Below, in pieces: positions 48,174-56,179 of a stretch of DNA of 64,000 nucleotides; position 1 is the first letter of the stretch; every line of letters starts with the position of its first letter. Below the pieces are notes generated by a model, which had not been told where the DNA came from, made no database searches, and saw only the letters and a list, made by a program, of their open reading frames with translations. The position numbers and the translations under genes were made by a program. Origin of the DNA: Paralysiella testudinis (GTDB taxonomy: Bacteria > Pseudomonadota > Gammaproteobacteria > Burkholderiales > Neisseriaceae); assembly GCF_016894345.1 (NCBI RefSeq), contig NZ_CP069798.1, positions 2,253,385-2,317,384 on the forward strand, given 5' to 3'.

Positions 48174-48200
48174 AGGCTACCTGAAATATTCAGGCAGCCT
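48174..48200 (-). terminator. Mixed-dialect DUS hairpin after copA
   Basis: AGGCTACCTGAA (48174-48185) faces TTCAGGCAGCCT (48189-48200) with 3 nt between. On the minus-strand transcript the variant position is G.U, so the stem is unbroken. It lies 31 bp past the copA stop. Confidence 0.6.
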
Positions 48201-48230
48201 TGCCAAATAGAGTGGAATGCGTATCCCATC

Positions 48231-50399
48231 TCAATCCAACTTGCTGCCCCGCAGCCGCAAAGCATTGCCCAACACCGAAATAGAGCTTAAGGCCATGGCC
48301 GCGCCGGCAATCACCGGGCTGAGCAGGCCGATGGCGGCCAGCGGAATGCCGAGCACATTGTAGAAAAAGGCGAAAAACAGGTTTTGCTTGATGTTGCGCA
48401 GGGTGGCGCGCGCGAGGCTTAGCGCATCGGCCACTTGGTCTACCGAATGGCGCATCAGCGTCACGGCGGCGGTGTGGGTGGCGGCGTCGGCACCGCCGTG
48501 CATGGCAAAGCCCACATCGGCAGCGGCCAGTGCCGGGGCATCGTTGACACCGTCGCCCACCATCGCCACCACTCGGCCTTGTGCCATCAGCGCTTGCACC
48601 GCCTGCGCTTTGTCGCGCGGGCTCATGCCGGCTTGATAATCCACAATGCCCAGCTGCTGCGCCACATGCGCCACTACGCCAAGATGGTCGCCGCTCATGA
48701 TGTGCACGGCAATGCCTTGTTGTTGCAAGCGGTGCACCGCCGCGGCGGAATCGTCTTTCAGCGCATCGGCCACGGCAAACGCACCCACAGCCTCGCCGTT
48801 GGCGGCCACCGCCACCACGCTGGCGCTGTGCCATTGCGGGTCGGCCAGCAGGCTTTCAGGCAGCGTGATGCCGCAAAACGACGGCCGCCCCACTTTCACT
48901 TCGCCCACTCCGGCCACGGTGGCGGCCATGCCCTGTCCTACTTCATTGCGGCTGTGTTCGGCTGCTTCCACCGCAATGCCGCGCGCAAGCGCTGCTTGCA
49001 CCACCGCTTGCGCCAAGGGATGGTTGGCCTGCGCTTCCACCGCCGCGGCCATGCGCCATAATTCGGCGGCATCAAAACGCGTTTGCGGCGGCTGCCACAG
49101 TGCCACCACTTCGGGCTGGCCGCGGGTGAGGGTGCCGGTTTTGTCCAGCACCACGGTATTCACGCGGCTGGTTTGCTCCAGCGCGGCGGCGTCTTTAAAC
49201 CACACGCCATAACGCGCGGCTTTGCCCATGCCCACCATCACCGCCGCCGGCGTGGCCAGCCCCAAGGCGCACGGGCAGGCAATCACCAGCACCGCCACTG
49301 CATGGGTGATGGCGCTGTCTAGGCTGCCTGAAAGCCAAAATGTGGCGATAAACGTGAGCACGGCAATGGCCACCACCACCGGCACAAACACCGCCGCCAC
49401 CTTGTCGGCCACGCGGGCAATCGGCGCTTTGCTGCCTTGCGCTTCGGCCAATGCCTGCATCATGTCGCCCAATAGGGTTTGCTGCCCCAAAGCGCGGGCG
49501 CGGTAGGCCACGCTGCCATCGGTGTTTAAAGCACCGGCCAGCACGGTATCGCCCGCTTGTTTGAGCAAGGGCTTGGATTCGCCGGTTAAATGGCTTTCGT
49601 CAAACCAAGCTTGGCCGCTGTCAATCACACCATCAGCCGCGATGCGCTCGCCGTGTCGCGCTTGCAATAAGTCGCCCACCGCTACGCTGTCCAGCGCCAC
49701 CGTTTGCCACTGGCCGTTGATGTGTTTTTGCACGCGGCGCGGGGTGAGTTGCAGCAACAGCCCCAAGCTGTTGAGGCTTTGCTTTTTGGTGCGCATTTCC
49801 AAAAATTTGCCCAACGACACAAAGGCAATCACCATCACCCCGGCTTCAAAATAAAGGTGGTTGAGCGCTTCATGGCTGTTGCCGTGGCGCACCAACATCC
49901 AGCTCGAATACGCCCAAATCGCCAGCGTGCCCAAGCTCACCAGCACATCCATATTGGCCAAACCGCCCTTGATAGACGCCCATGCGCCGCGGTAAAACGG
50001 CCACGCCAAGCCCAGCTGCACCACACTGGCGAGCACAAATTGCCACAACGGCGGCAACATCCACTGATGCTGCCCCAACATCATCCCCACCATGCCCAGC
50101 GCAAACGGCAAGCTAATCAGCAGCAACAGCCACAAACGCCACGGCGCATGCACGGCTTCGGGCGCCGCCACGGCGGCGTTGTCGGCCAGCGGCACCGCCT
50201 TGAAACCGGCTTTATCAATCCACGCGGCAATGGTGGCGGCATCGGTTTGGGCGGGATCGAAACGCACTTGCGCTTCTTCTCCGGCAAAATTCACCCCGGC
50301 TTCCAGCACCGCGGCTTTTTTGTGCAGCACTTTTTCAATGCGGCTGGCACAGGCTTGGCAAGTCATGCCGTCGATATGGAAGCGGATTTTTTGTTCCAT
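48231..50399 (-). CDS. copA: Copper-translocating P-type ATPase
   Basis: CopA exports Cu(I) from the cytoplasm. The 722-residue P1B ATPase has one N-terminal metal-binding domain (GMTCQACASR; Cys14, Cys17), eight expected membrane helices, TGES in the actuator domain, the transport motif ACPCALGLATP, the phosphorylated Asp419 in LDKTGTLTRG, NHPLA in the nucleotide domain and GDGVNDAPALAAADVG. The CPC motif and single MxCxxC domain fit Cu(I). It follows copZ by 76 bp with a DUS hairpin in the gap, and cueR lies divergent upstream. One DUS lies in the gene at 49321-49332. Confidence 0.96.
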   Translation of the reverse strand: MEQKIRFHIDGMTCQACASRIEKVLHKKAAVLEAGVNFAGEEAQVRFDPAQTDAATIAAWIDKAGFKAVPLADNAAVAAPEAVHAPWRLWLLLLISLPFALGMVGMMLGQHQWMLPPLWQFVLASVVQLGLAWPFYRGAWASIKGGLANMDVLVSLGTLAIWAYSSWMLVRHGNSHEALNHLYFEAGVMVIAFVSLGKFLEMRTKKQSLNSLGLLLQLTPRRVQKHINGQWQTVALDSVAVGDLLQARHGERIAADGVIDSGQAWFDESHLTGESKPLLKQAGDTVLAGALNTDGSVAYRARALGQQTLLGDMMQALAEAQGSKAPIARVADKVAAVFVPVVVAIAVLTFIATFWLSGSLDSAITHAVAVLVIACPCALGLATPAAVMVGMGKAARYGVWFKDAAALEQTSRVNTVVLDKTGTLTRGQPEVVALWQPPQTRFDAAELWRMAAAVEAQANHPLAQAVVQAALARGIAVEAAEHSRNEVGQGMAATVAGVGEVKVGRPSFCGITLPESLLADPQWHSASVVAVAANGEAVGAFAVADALKDDSAAAVHRLQQQGIAVHIMSGDHLGVVAHVAQQLGIVDYQAGMSPRDKAQAVQALMAQGRVVAMVGDGVNDAPALAAADVGFAMHGGADAATHTAAVTLMRHSVDQVADALSLARATLRNIKQNLFFAFFYNVLGIPLAAIGLLSPVIAGAAMALSSISVLGNALRLRGSKLD

Positions 50400-50434
50400 G
50401 ATGGGCGTCCTTAATGCAATGGGTATTACTGGTT

Positions 50435-50468
50435 TTCAGGCAGCCCTTGTATACCCAGGCTGCCTGAA
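50435..50468 (-). terminator. DUS hairpin between copZ and copA
   Basis: TTCAGGCAGCC (50435-50445, 11 of 12 bases) and AGGCTGCCTGAA (50457-50468) form an 11-bp stem round an 11-13-nt loop. On the minus strand it follows the copZ stop by 8 bp and precedes copA, so it could lower copA expression relative to copZ. Confidence 0.55.
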
Positions 50469-50475
50469 AGCCGTT

Positions 50476-50685
50476 TTAAAGCGATGCCTCGAATCCGACA
50501 TCTTCCACCGCTTCAATCAGCGCGGCGGTGTTGGTTTGTGTCGCATCAAACGCCACTTCGGCGCGGTGTGCGGCCAAATCCACCTGCACTTGCTCTACTC
50601 CGGCCACCGACTTCAGCGCCCGGCTCACGCCATTGGCACAGCCTTGGCAAGTCATGCCACCGATAGTTAATGTGATGTTTTGCAT
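50476..50685 (-). CDS. copZ: Copper chaperone CopZ (heavy-metal-associated domain)
   Basis: This 69-residue protein is a single ferredoxin-like HMA domain with GGMTCQGCANGV, giving Cys13 and Cys16 for Cu(I). CopZ proteins carry Cu(I) to CopA. I use the ATG at 50685, with AAGGAG upstream; an in-frame ATG at 50754 would add 23 residues unlike the family. Downstream is copA. Upstream lie about 500 bp with a repeat block and then the CueR-type promoter (51193-51223). Confidence 0.92.
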   Translation of the reverse strand: MQNITLTIGGMTCQGCANGVSRALKSVAGVEQVQVDLAAHRAEVAFDATQTNTAALIEAVEDVGFEASL

Positions 50686-50769
50686 GATTGGCTCCTTGAT
50701 TTTCTGAGTCTGGATAAGTAACTGAAGATACGCATTCGTATAAAACACAGCCATTTACACACTATTTTA

Positions 50770-51010
50770 TTTAAGCTGCCTGAAACGAAAAATCTGTGCA
50801 GCCTTCCCCTTGGCGCAGCCGAACGAAACGTGGTTTTGGCGGAAATAAGGGCGGTCCGAAGCGCAGCGACTAGCGCCCGCCGCCAAAACCATGTGTAGTG
50901 AGGGCAGTTTGGCGTAGCCAAACCTGCAACCGGGGTCGCCTTTCTTTTGCTTACTTTGCTCGCCGTAGGTGCGCTTCGCGTGAGCGAAGCAAAGAAAAGT
51001 AAGTGGCCGC
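50770..51010. repeat. GC-rich intergenic repeat block between the CueR promoter and copZ
   Basis: The block has several internal inverted repeats: GGTTTTGGCGG (50832-50842) against CCGCCAAAACC (50879-50889), AGTTTGGC against GCCAAACC (around 50908-50925), and CTTTGCTCGCC with GCGAAGCAAAG (50956-50997). Open frames in it read as peptides full of such words (KQKKGDPGCRFGYAKLPSLH) that I know as repeat-derived hypothetical proteins in other bacteria. I do not call a gene. It lies inside what should be the copZ leader. Confidence 0.55.
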
Positions 51011-51192
51011 GCGGCCATGAAGCGCAAAGTAAAACGATAAGAAACGAATACAAAAACACATTCTATTTTTAAATAACCCGTTTCATTTCACAGCTTGCCA
51101 GTCGATTGACAAATCAAGTTCGGCAATGACGGTTTTGCATTTCAGGCAGCCTTTGATAAGTAAACGCGTAACTTCAATAAGTAAGTTGTCAC

Positions 51193-51223
51193 AGCATAAA
51201 CCTTTACCTTATGTTAAAGTCAA
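51193..51223 (-). promoter_or_regulatory. CueR-type promoter with a 19-bp spacer
   Basis: Read on the minus strand, TTGACT (51223-51218) and TATGCT (51198-51193) are separated by exactly 19 bp, the long spacer of MerR-family activated promoters. The spacer holds the imperfect dyad ACCTTTACC-TTA-TGTTAAAGT (plus-strand 51200-51220), centred between the two hexamers. It faces copZ-copA. On the plus strand TTGTCA (51186-51191) and TATGTT (51210-51215), 18 bp apart, could start cueR from the same site. Confidence 0.75.
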
Positions 51224-51256
51224 GCCCTAATCAAATTTGCACACAGAGTAATCCCC

Positions 51257-51670
51257 ATGAACATCAGCCAAGCCGCCCACATCACCGGCTTAAGCAGCAA
51301 AACCATCCGCGATTACGAACAAGCCGGGCTGATTGCCGCACCTGAGCGCGGTGCCAACGGCTATCGCCAATACACCGCCGAACACATCGACACCCTGCAT
51401 TTCATCAAACACGCACGCGAAGTAGACTTTTCGCTGGCGCAAATCGCCGAGCTTTTGGCCTTGCGCAACAACCCTAGCCGTGCCAGCGCCGATGTTAAAG
51501 CCTTGGTGGGCGAACACATCCACACCTTGCAGCAAAAAATCGCCCGCCTGCGCGCCATGGAAACCACCTTGGCCGCCTGGCACGCACGCTGTCATGGCAA
51601 CAACAGCCCGGATTGCGCCATTATCGAGCAGCTTAACGAACACACAGCCAAAAGCGGCCAACTGGGTTAA
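51257..51670 (+). CDS. cueR: Cu(I)-responsive transcriptional regulator CueR
   Basis: CueR activates copper efflux genes by untwisting 19-bp-spacer promoters when it binds Cu(I). The 137-residue MerR protein has an N-terminal winged helix (MNISQAAHITGLSSKTIRDYEQAGLI), a dimerisation helix (about 80-108) and the metal loop CHGNNSPDC with Cys112 and Cys120 at the same positions as in Escherichia coli CueR. Ser77 also matches the residue that marks monovalent-metal sensors. It is divergent from copZ-copA, and the expected operator lies in the gap. Confidence 0.95.
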   Translation: MNISQAAHITGLSSKTIRDYEQAGLIAAPERGANGYRQYTAEHIDTLHFIKHAREVDFSLAQIAELLALRNNPSRASADVKALVGEHIHTLQQKIARLRAMETTLAAWHARCHGNNSPDCAIIEQLNEHTAKSGQLG

Positions 51671-51696
51671 AATAGCGCCTTTGTTTTATCATTAAA

Positions 51697-51802
51697 TATA
51701 GTGAATTAAATTTGAACCAATACTGCGTTGTCTCGCCTTGCCGTACTAGGTGTACTGTCTGCGGCTCGCCGCCTTGTCTTGATTCAAATTTAATCCACTA
51801 TA
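51697..51802. mobile_element. Correia repeat enclosed element, second 106-bp copy
   Basis: The ends TATAGTGAATTAAATTTGAA (51697) and TATAGTGGATTAAATTTGAA (reverse, 51802) are inverted repeats. Core words GTACTGTCTGCGGCTCGCCG and GCCTTGCCGTACTAGGTGTA match the copy at 44115, in opposite orientation. It lies 26 bp past the cueR stop and 46 bp before smc. Confidence 0.9.
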
Positions 51803-51807
51803 AATAT

Positions 51808-51837
51808 AGGCTGCCTGAACCTTCATTCAGGCAGCCT
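51808..51837. terminator. Inverted DUS hairpin before smc
   Basis: AGGCTGCCTGAA (51808-51819) and its complement (51826-51837) form a stem with a 6-nt loop, which ends 11 bp before the smc ATG. As a terminator it would close cueR transcription; it would also place a hairpin in the smc leader if smc starts upstream. Confidence 0.5.
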
Positions 51838-51848
51838 GTTGGATTTTC

Positions 51849-54800
51849 ATGCGCCTAACCCACATCAAACTTTCCGGTTTCAAATCTTTTGTCGACCCCA
51901 CCACCATCAGCGTGCCCGGCCAACTGGTGGCCGTAATCGGCCCCAACGGCTGCGGCAAAAGCAATGTCATCGACGCCGTGCGCTGGGTACTGGGCGAAGC
52001 CTCGGCCAAGCAATTGCGCGGCGAAAGCATGCAAGACGTGATTTTCAACGGTGCCGCCACCCGCCGCCCTGCTGCCCGCGCCGCCGTGGAGCTGGTGTTC
52101 GACAACCACGACGGCACCTTACAAGGCGCATGGGGACAATACGCCGAAGTGGCGATTAAGCGCCAGCTCACCCGCCAAGGCGAATCCAGCTACTACATCA
52201 ACAACCAGCCCGTGCGCCGCCGCGACATCACCGACCTTTTCCTCGGCACCGGCGTGGGCGCGCGCGGCTATGCCGTGATTGAGCAGGGCATGATTTCGCG
52301 CATCATCGAAGCGCGCCCGGAAGAATTGCGCGCCTATATCGAAGAAGCCGCGGGCGTATCCAAATACAAAGAGCGCCGCCGCGAAACCGAAACCCGCCTC
52401 AAAGACACCCGCGAACACCTGCAACGGCTGGCCGACCTGCAAAGCGAGCTCGACCGCCAAGTGGAAAAACTGCAACGCCAAGCCAAAACCGCCGAACGCT
52501 ACCGCAGCCTTAAAGACGAGCTGGCCGCACAGCAAGACTTGCTCGACTATGTACAATGGCAGCAAGCCTTGGCCGCCGCCGACAGCGCCACCGCCGCCCA
52601 TCAGCAACACAAAAGCCAACAAGACCACCTTGCCGCCCAAGCGCAAGAATTGGCCGAAACCGCCCACACCCTGCAGCAAACCGAGCAGGCACAGCAACAA
52701 AACGCACACGAACACAACAACCAACGCGCCTTGTTGCGCGAGCAATGGGCGCGGCTGGAAGAGCAAATCCGCCACCGCCAGCTCACCCAACAGCGCTTCG
52801 AGCGCGACAAAGCCCAAGCGCAAAGCCAGCTGCAACGCCTGCACCAGCAGCAACAGCAACTGGCCGAAGAAGCCGAAGCCCTCAACATCCAGCTGGAAGA
52901 ACAACAGCTCGCCTTAGAAGAATGGGCCATGCAAGTGGCCGAACAAGAAGCCTTGCTGCCCGAGCTGGAGCAACGCGCCCACCACACCGCACTGGTGCAG
53001 CAAAACCAGCAAGATCAACACAACCGCCTGCAACGCGAATTGGCGCTCAAGCAGCAACAGCAACGCCACGCCGAACACAGCCTGCAACAGCTTGCCCAGC
53101 GCCAACAGCGGCTACAACACGAGCTGGCCGCCCTCAACCTGCCCGCCGACACCGAGCTGGACACCGCCCGCCACACGGCCGAGCACAGCCAAACCGAAGT
53201 AGCCACGCTTGAGCACGCGCTGGCCGAATGCGAAGCGCAGTGGGCACACTGGCAACAACAACGCCAACACACCGAAGCCGAGCAGCAGCAACAGCAACAC
53301 CAGCTGGTGGCCATCCAAGCGCAACACCAAGCCTTGCAAGCCCTGTTGCCCAGTGCCGAGAGCGGCCAAGATTTTTGGCAACACACCGGCCATGCCGAAG
53401 CCCCGGCGCTGTGGCAACACATCCACGTGGCCGAAGCCTGGCGCCACGCCGTGGCCGTGGCCTTAGGCCAGCGCCTGCAAGCCCGCCATATCGACCACTT
53501 CACCCCGCCCCAGCCCCTGCCCGCCGGTGCCGCCGCCTGGCTGCATCCGCACCGCCATGCCGAAGAAATCGGCGCCGCCGACAGCCTGTGCCAACACATC
53601 CGCAGCCAAGCCCCGTTTCAGGCAGCCTTGCAGCAATGGCTGGGCCACATCCGCTGCGCCAGCAATCTAGAACACGCCTTAGCACAGCAAAGCCAATTGG
53701 CCGCCCACCAAGCGTGGATTACCCCCGAAGGCCACTGGGTCGACCGCGCCGGGGTGGTGCTCTACCATGCCGACAGCCAAGACAACCTATTGCAACGCCG
53801 CGCGCGCATCAGCGAATTGGCCGCCGCCGCGGCCGAATTGGAAGCGCCGCTGGCCGCCAATGCCGCCGCACTGGCACGCTGTGTTAACGCCTGCGACAAC
53901 GCCAGCGCCCAGCGCCACCAGCTCCAAACCCAGCTCAAGCAACAGCAACAACAGCTTCAGGCAGCCTTAAGCCACGCCGCCGAATTGATGGCACGCACCA
54001 ACCAAGGCCAATTGCGGCGCGAACACATCCGCCAAGAGCTGGCGCAAATTGAACAAGAGCTGGCCGTACACCAACACAGCCAAGCCCAAAACGCCGGCGA
54101 CAACGACACCTTGTCCGAAGCCTTGGCCACGCTGGATGCGCAACAACACGATTTGCATGAAAACAACCAACAACAACAGCAAGCCCTCAAACAAGCCCAA
54201 TTGGCGGCATTGGAAGCCCGCCGCCAACACGGTCTGGCCGAAATGGCCGCCCACCGCCTGCAACAGCAGCGCCAACACATCGCCCAGCAACAGCAAGCCG
54301 CCGAGCAGCAAAGCGAAGAATGGCAAGAGCGCCAAAGCGAGCTGGCCTTGGCGTGGGAAAACGACAGCCACAGCGACGAACAACAAACCGCACTGGAAAC
54401 GCTCAACAGCCAAATCGAAGCGGCCAACGAGCATTATCTGGCCGCCCAAAACCAGCTCAACCACACCCAGCGCCAACAGCAAACCCTATACCAACAGCAG
54501 CAAACCGTAAGCCACCAACTGCCCGCCGCCCAAGAAGCCGTGCAACAAGCCTTGCTGCAACAACAAGAAGCCCTGCTCAACGCCAAGCGCTTTCACGACA
54601 ACCTGCACGCACGCCAAGCCGACACCGAAGCACTGGCCCACACCGCCGCACACACCCAAGCCGACACCCAAACCCTCAGCCAACACATCGGCGAGCTGGC
54701 GCAACGCCTCAACGGCTTGGGCTCGGTAAACCTGGCTGCGCTCGACGAACTAAACGAAGCCGATGAACGCAGCCGCTACTATGCCGAACAAAGCGCCGAC

Positions 54801-55334
54801 GTTGAAGCCGCCATGGCCTTGCTGCAAGAAGCCATCGCCCAAATCGACGAAGAAACCAAAAGCCGCTTCAAAACCACCTTTGATGCCGTTAATGCCAAAG
54901 TGCAAACCTTCTTCCCCACCCTGTTTGGCGGCGGCGAAGCCAGCCTGACTATGGTGGGCGACGACTTACTCAGCGCCGGGGTATCGATTATGGCGCGCCC
55001 GCCGGGCAAGAAAAACAGCACCATCCACCTCTTAAGCGGCGGCGAAAAAGCCCTCACCGCCATGAGCTTGGTGTTTGCCCTCTTCAGCCTCAACCCCGCC
55101 CCCTTCTGCCTGCTCGACGAAGTAGACGCCCCGCTAGACGACGCCAACACCGGCCGCTTTTGCAACCTGGTCAAAGAAATGGCACTGCAAACCCAATTTC
55201 TCTACATCTCCCACAACCGCCTCACCATGGAAATGGCCGAGCAATTGGTGGGCGTTACCATGCAGGAAAAAGGCGTGTCGCGCATTGTAGCGGTAGACAT
55301 CCAGCAGGCACTGAGCATGGCGCACAGTGCCTAA
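51849..55334 (+). CDS. smc: Chromosome segregation protein SMC
   Basis: SMC is the condensin ATPase that, with ScpA and ScpB, organises and segregates the chromosome. The 1161-residue protein has an N-terminal Walker A (GPNGCGKSNVIDAVRWVLGE), a QLRGESMQDVIFNGA stretch, two long coiled-coil arms (about residues 165-500 and 640-990) that are unusually rich in Gln, Ala and His, a hinge (about 505-640), and a C-terminal head with signature LLSGGEKALTAMSLVFALF and Walker B FCLLDEVDAPLDDANT. The Gln/His bias of the arms reflects CAA/CAG/CAC-rich codons. Two DUS lie in the gene (53617-53628 and about 53956-53967). No scpA/B is adjacent. Confidence 0.96.
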   Translation: MRLTHIKLSGFKSFVDPTTISVPGQLVAVIGPNGCGKSNVIDAVRWVLGEASAKQLRGESMQDVIFNGAATRRPAARAAVELVFDNHDGTLQGAWGQYAEVAIKRQLTRQGESSYYINNQPVRRRDITDLFLGTGVGARGYAVIEQGMISRIIEARPEELRAYIEEAAGVSKYKERRRETETRLKDTREHLQRLADLQSELDRQVEKLQRQAKTAERYRSLKDELAAQQDLLDYVQWQQALAAADSATAAHQQHKSQQDHLAAQAQELAETAHTLQQTEQAQQQNAHEHNNQRALLREQWARLEEQIRHRQLTQQRFERDKAQAQSQLQRLHQQQQQLAEEAEALNIQLEEQQLALEEWAMQVAEQEALLPELEQRAHHTALVQQNQQDQHNRLQRELALKQQQQRHAEHSLQQLAQRQQRLQHELAALNLPADTELDTARHTAEHSQTEVATLEHALAECEAQWAHWQQQRQHTEAEQQQQQHQLVAIQAQHQALQALLPSAESGQDFWQHTGHAEAPALWQHIHVAEAWRHAVAVALGQRLQARHIDHFTPPQPLPAGAAAWLHPHRHAEEIGAADSLCQHIRSQAPFQAALQQWLGHIRCASNLEHALAQQSQLAAHQAWITPEGHWVDRAGVVLYHADSQDNLLQRRARISELAAAAAELEAPLAANAAALARCVNACDNASAQRHQLQTQLKQQQQQLQAALSHAAELMARTNQGQLRREHIRQELAQIEQELAVHQHSQAQNAGDNDTLSEALATLDAQQHDLHENNQQQQQALKQAQLAALEARRQHGLAEMAAHRLQQQRQHIAQQQQAAEQQSEEWQERQSELALAWENDSHSDEQQTALETLNSQIEAANEHYLAAQNQLNHTQRQQQTLYQQQQTVSHQLPAAQEAVQQALLQQQEALLNAKRFHDNLHARQADTEALAHTAAHTQADTQTLSQHIGELAQRLNGLGSVNLAALDELNEADERSRYYAEQSADVEAAMALLQEAIAQIDEETKSRFKTTFDAVNAKVQTFFPTLFGGGEASLTMVGDDLLSAGVSIMARPPGKKNSTIHLLSGGEKALTAMSLVFALFSLNPAPFCLLDEVDAPLDDANTGRFCNLVKEMALQTQFLYISHNRLTMEMAEQLVGVTMQEKGVSRIVAVDIQQALSMAHSA

Positions 55335-55424
55335 AGGCGCTAGGTATATTTTAAAAAATCAAAAGATGTGTTAAATTTTGTAATGTTGATTTCATATTAA
55401 CTGAAATAACGTATCTGTGTATCA

Positions 55425-55507
55425 AGGCTGCCTGAAATATAAAACCATCATTGCCGAACTTAATTCGGCAAACCATTGCTGCACAGATTAGGCGTTTCAG
55501 GCAGCCT
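55425..55507. repeat. Widely spaced inverted DUS pair after smc
   Basis: AGGCTGCCTGAA (55425-55436) and its complement (55496-55507) are 59 bp apart. Between them lies a second small inverted repeat, TTGCCGAACTTAATTCGGCAA (55451-55471). The nested stems could end smc transcription. Confidence 0.5.
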
Positions 55508-55546
55508 TATATAAATAAGTGCATCACTGCAGACATTAAAAAATTC

Positions 55547-55720
55547 GGTGGTGTCCTGAAAAGTATGCTGCCTATATTTTAGGCAAAAAATAAGACTATT
55601 ATTTACATAAGCGAAACAGAAAAATCCCTGTTTATCTATAGTTTCTTATTTCCCTGCACCATGACTCTTACCTTGCTGGATCTTGCTTTTTTTCAGCAGC
55701 ATACTTTTCAGGACACCACC
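55547..55720. mobile_element. 174-bp MITE with 25-bp terminal inverted repeats and 8-bp target duplication
   Basis: The left end (55547-55571) starts GGTGGTGTCCTGAAAAGTAT and is perfectly inverted at 55696-55720. AAAAATTC flanks both sides (55539-55546 and 55721-55728), an 8-bp target-site duplication. The 124-bp interior is A/T-rich with no transposase. An 8-bp duplication and ends of this kind fit the IS1595 group (IS1016-like), but the family is an inference. Confidence 0.88.
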
Positions 55721-55759
55721 AAAAATTCAAGCTTATTTTTGATTAAGGGAACACCCAAA

Positions 55760-56179
55760 ATGCAAGACTTCCGCCACCAATACACACCGCCCGTAATCAG
55801 CGAAGACAATGTGATTGCCGAATACGATGGCAATGATGATGAGTACCTAGGCCAGCCGCAAGCCGTATGTGCTACGCCGTTTACCGCGATTTGTTTTTTG
55901 CCGAAGCCTAACAATACATCAGCCACAACAAAAGGCTGCCTGAAAATGCTTTCGCTTTGCCAAAGCGGTGCTTTCAGGCAGCCTTTTATTGTGGCGGCAA
56001 ACAGAATCGTAGGGTGCGCCATGCGCACCCTACCTGCTTTCACACTGCTGCTAGGGTACTACTTGTGCCAGCAAGGGCGGCATGGGGCAGCGCAGGTTGG
56101 CGGCAATGGCGCGCATCAGCTCGCGTTCGGCCACATCAATGCGGCCATCGGCCTGAATGGCGTTGAGCACCATTTGTAA
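55760..56179 (+). other. Doubtful short open frame, only the first part gene-like
   Basis: From an ATG at 55760 the frame reads MQDFRHQYTPPVISEDNVIAEYDGNDDEYLGQ, acidic and plausible as a small protein, with AAGGGAAC upstream. After about residue 50 it crosses a DUS pair (55933-55984) and then runs antisense to the M48 peptidase gene, where the sequence has no protein character. It could be a real small gene that has lost its own stop, or a remnant cut off from its promoter by the MITE that ends 39 bp upstream. No family recognised. Confidence 0.2.
55933..55984 (-). terminator. Inverted DUS pair past the M48 peptidase gene
   Basis: AGGCTGCCTGAA (55933-55944) and its complement (55973-55984) enclose GCTTTCGCTTTGCCAAAGCGG, a second hairpin (CGCTTTG/CAAAGCG). 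The compound stem lies 66 bp past the stop of the minus-strand peptidase gene and has AAA/TTT at its feet. Confidence 0.55.

Noticed and set aside
50767..51027. 86-codon minus-strand open frame before copZ
   Set aside because: It lies fully in a block of inverted repeats, has no ribosome-binding site, and its peptide is a translation of repeat words that occur in several frames.
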